Below, piece after piece: positions 63,801 through 64,000 of a stretch of DNA of 64,000 nucleotides (positions are counted from its first letter, which is position 1; every line of letters starts with the position of its first letter). Made by a program: the position numbers and the translations under genes. Origin of the DNA: Thermoplasmatales archaeon UBA509 (GTDB taxonomy: Archaea > Thermoplasmatota > Thermoplasmata > Thermoplasmatales > Thermoplasmataceae); NCBI GenBank assembly GCA_002498845.1, contig DAJC01000027.1, positions 1 through 64,000 of the forward strand, written 5' to 3'. The notes below the pieces were generated by a model that was not told where the DNA came from, ran no database searches, and was given only the letters and a program-made list of their open reading frames with translations.

Positions 63801-64000
63801 ATGTACAGTTTTAAGCCTCAGGAACAGTCAGCGTTAATCACTGGTTTTCTCCGGGATCAGCTTTCAGGCCATAAGGCTATCATTGGCGTGAGCGGGGGCG
63901 TGGACAGTGCGCTTGTGCTCGCACTCCTTTCAAGAGCCATACCTGCAGAGAGGATTGTGGCAGTTCATCTCCCGGAAACAGGAAAGCAGAGTGCTGATTA
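63801..64000 (+). CDS. nadE: NH3-dependent NAD+ synthetase, N-terminal part (3' truncated by window)
   Basis: 66 residues are visible from ATG 63801 to the window end. IIGVSGGVDSALVLALL is an ATP-pyrophosphatase P-loop (SGGxDS) and the lead-in MYSFKPQEQSALITGFL suits archaeal NadE. GuaA-type GMP synthase or another PP-loop enzyme cannot be excluded from this part. It begins 66 bases after folD. Confidence 0.72.
   Translation, partial: MYSFKPQEQSALITGFLRDQLSGHKAIIGVSGGVDSALVLALLSRAIPAERIVAVHLPETGKQSAD

Noticed and set aside
1-64000. tRNA, rRNA genes and CRISPR arrays
   Set aside because: I looked in the intergenic spaces for T-loop and cloverleaf patterns and for regularly spaced repeats and found none; a covariance-model search would be needed to be certain.

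Overview
The window looks like a chromosome segment of a thermoacidophilic euryarchaeon of the order Thermoplasmatales. Evidence: archaeal information-processing genes (aEF-1beta, S15 paired with a RecJ-like gene, aCPSF1, proteasome beta with an eight-residue propeptide, Hel308, TiaS, Nep1), a full arlB-C-D/E-F-G-H-I-J archaellum operon, an AglB-type N-glycosylation enzyme, a Thermoplasma-type glucose dehydrogenase, and many start codons lying about 23-30 bases after a TATA-like box, as expected for leaderless mRNAs. The species cannot be named from sequence alone. Genes are packed with many 4-base ATGA overlaps. I saw no tRNA, rRNA, CRISPR array or intact transposon.

Region by region. 1-6268: the 3' end of hel308, a Trm5-like methyltransferase, cis-prenyltransferase, TiaS, a small P-loop kinase and a CDP-alcohol phosphatidyltransferase, convergent with glmM. 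6357-8965: a membrane glycosyltransferase, aEF-1beta with a 55-residue zinc-ribbon gene, an orphan small protein and an M50 protease. 8966-19782: a 1232-residue helical-repeat protein and the archaellum operon. 19897-22675: gamma-carbonic anhydrase, a ribbon-helix-helix regulator with a palindromic upstream region, and pheT. 22665-30982: a winged-helix/solute-binding-like regulator divergent from a 2121-residue AglB-like protein and a secreted membrane-anchored partner. 31011-36138: a RuvC/YqgF-like protein, rhodanese, methyltransferase, RecJ-like DHH protein, S15, Nep1 and CobO. 36242-40874: a UvrD-type helicase-nuclease fusion, an MFS transporter and a SufR-like regulator. 40936-47170: peroxiredoxin, Dph6, a winged-helix protein, purB, a pilin-like protein and acyl-CoA ligase. 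47148-53053: NAD epimerase, GT2 glycosyltransferase, FtsZ, split transketolase and transaldolase. 53062-58657: an ornithine-cyclodeaminase-family enzyme, aCPSF1, proteasome beta, CBS protein, DEDDy exonuclease and an orphan. 58658-64000: purC, a Thump-like methyltransferase, ribA, gdh, folD and the start of nadE.

Several genes form functional groups. Transketolase N and C plus transaldolase make the non-oxidative pentose-phosphate route. Gdh feeds the Entner-Doudoroff pathway. UppS-type cis-prenyltransferase, GlmM, the glycosyltransferases, the epimerase and AglB fit lipid-linked glycan assembly and surface N-glycosylation, with the sequon-rich archaellin, pilin and AglB-linked secreted protein as likely substrates. 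The most unusual items are the giant AglB fusion with its neighbours, the helical-repeat protein beside the archaellum operon, TTGCAT-type palindromes upstream of three redox- or regulation-related genes, and two short hairpins resembling relic IS200/IS605 ends.
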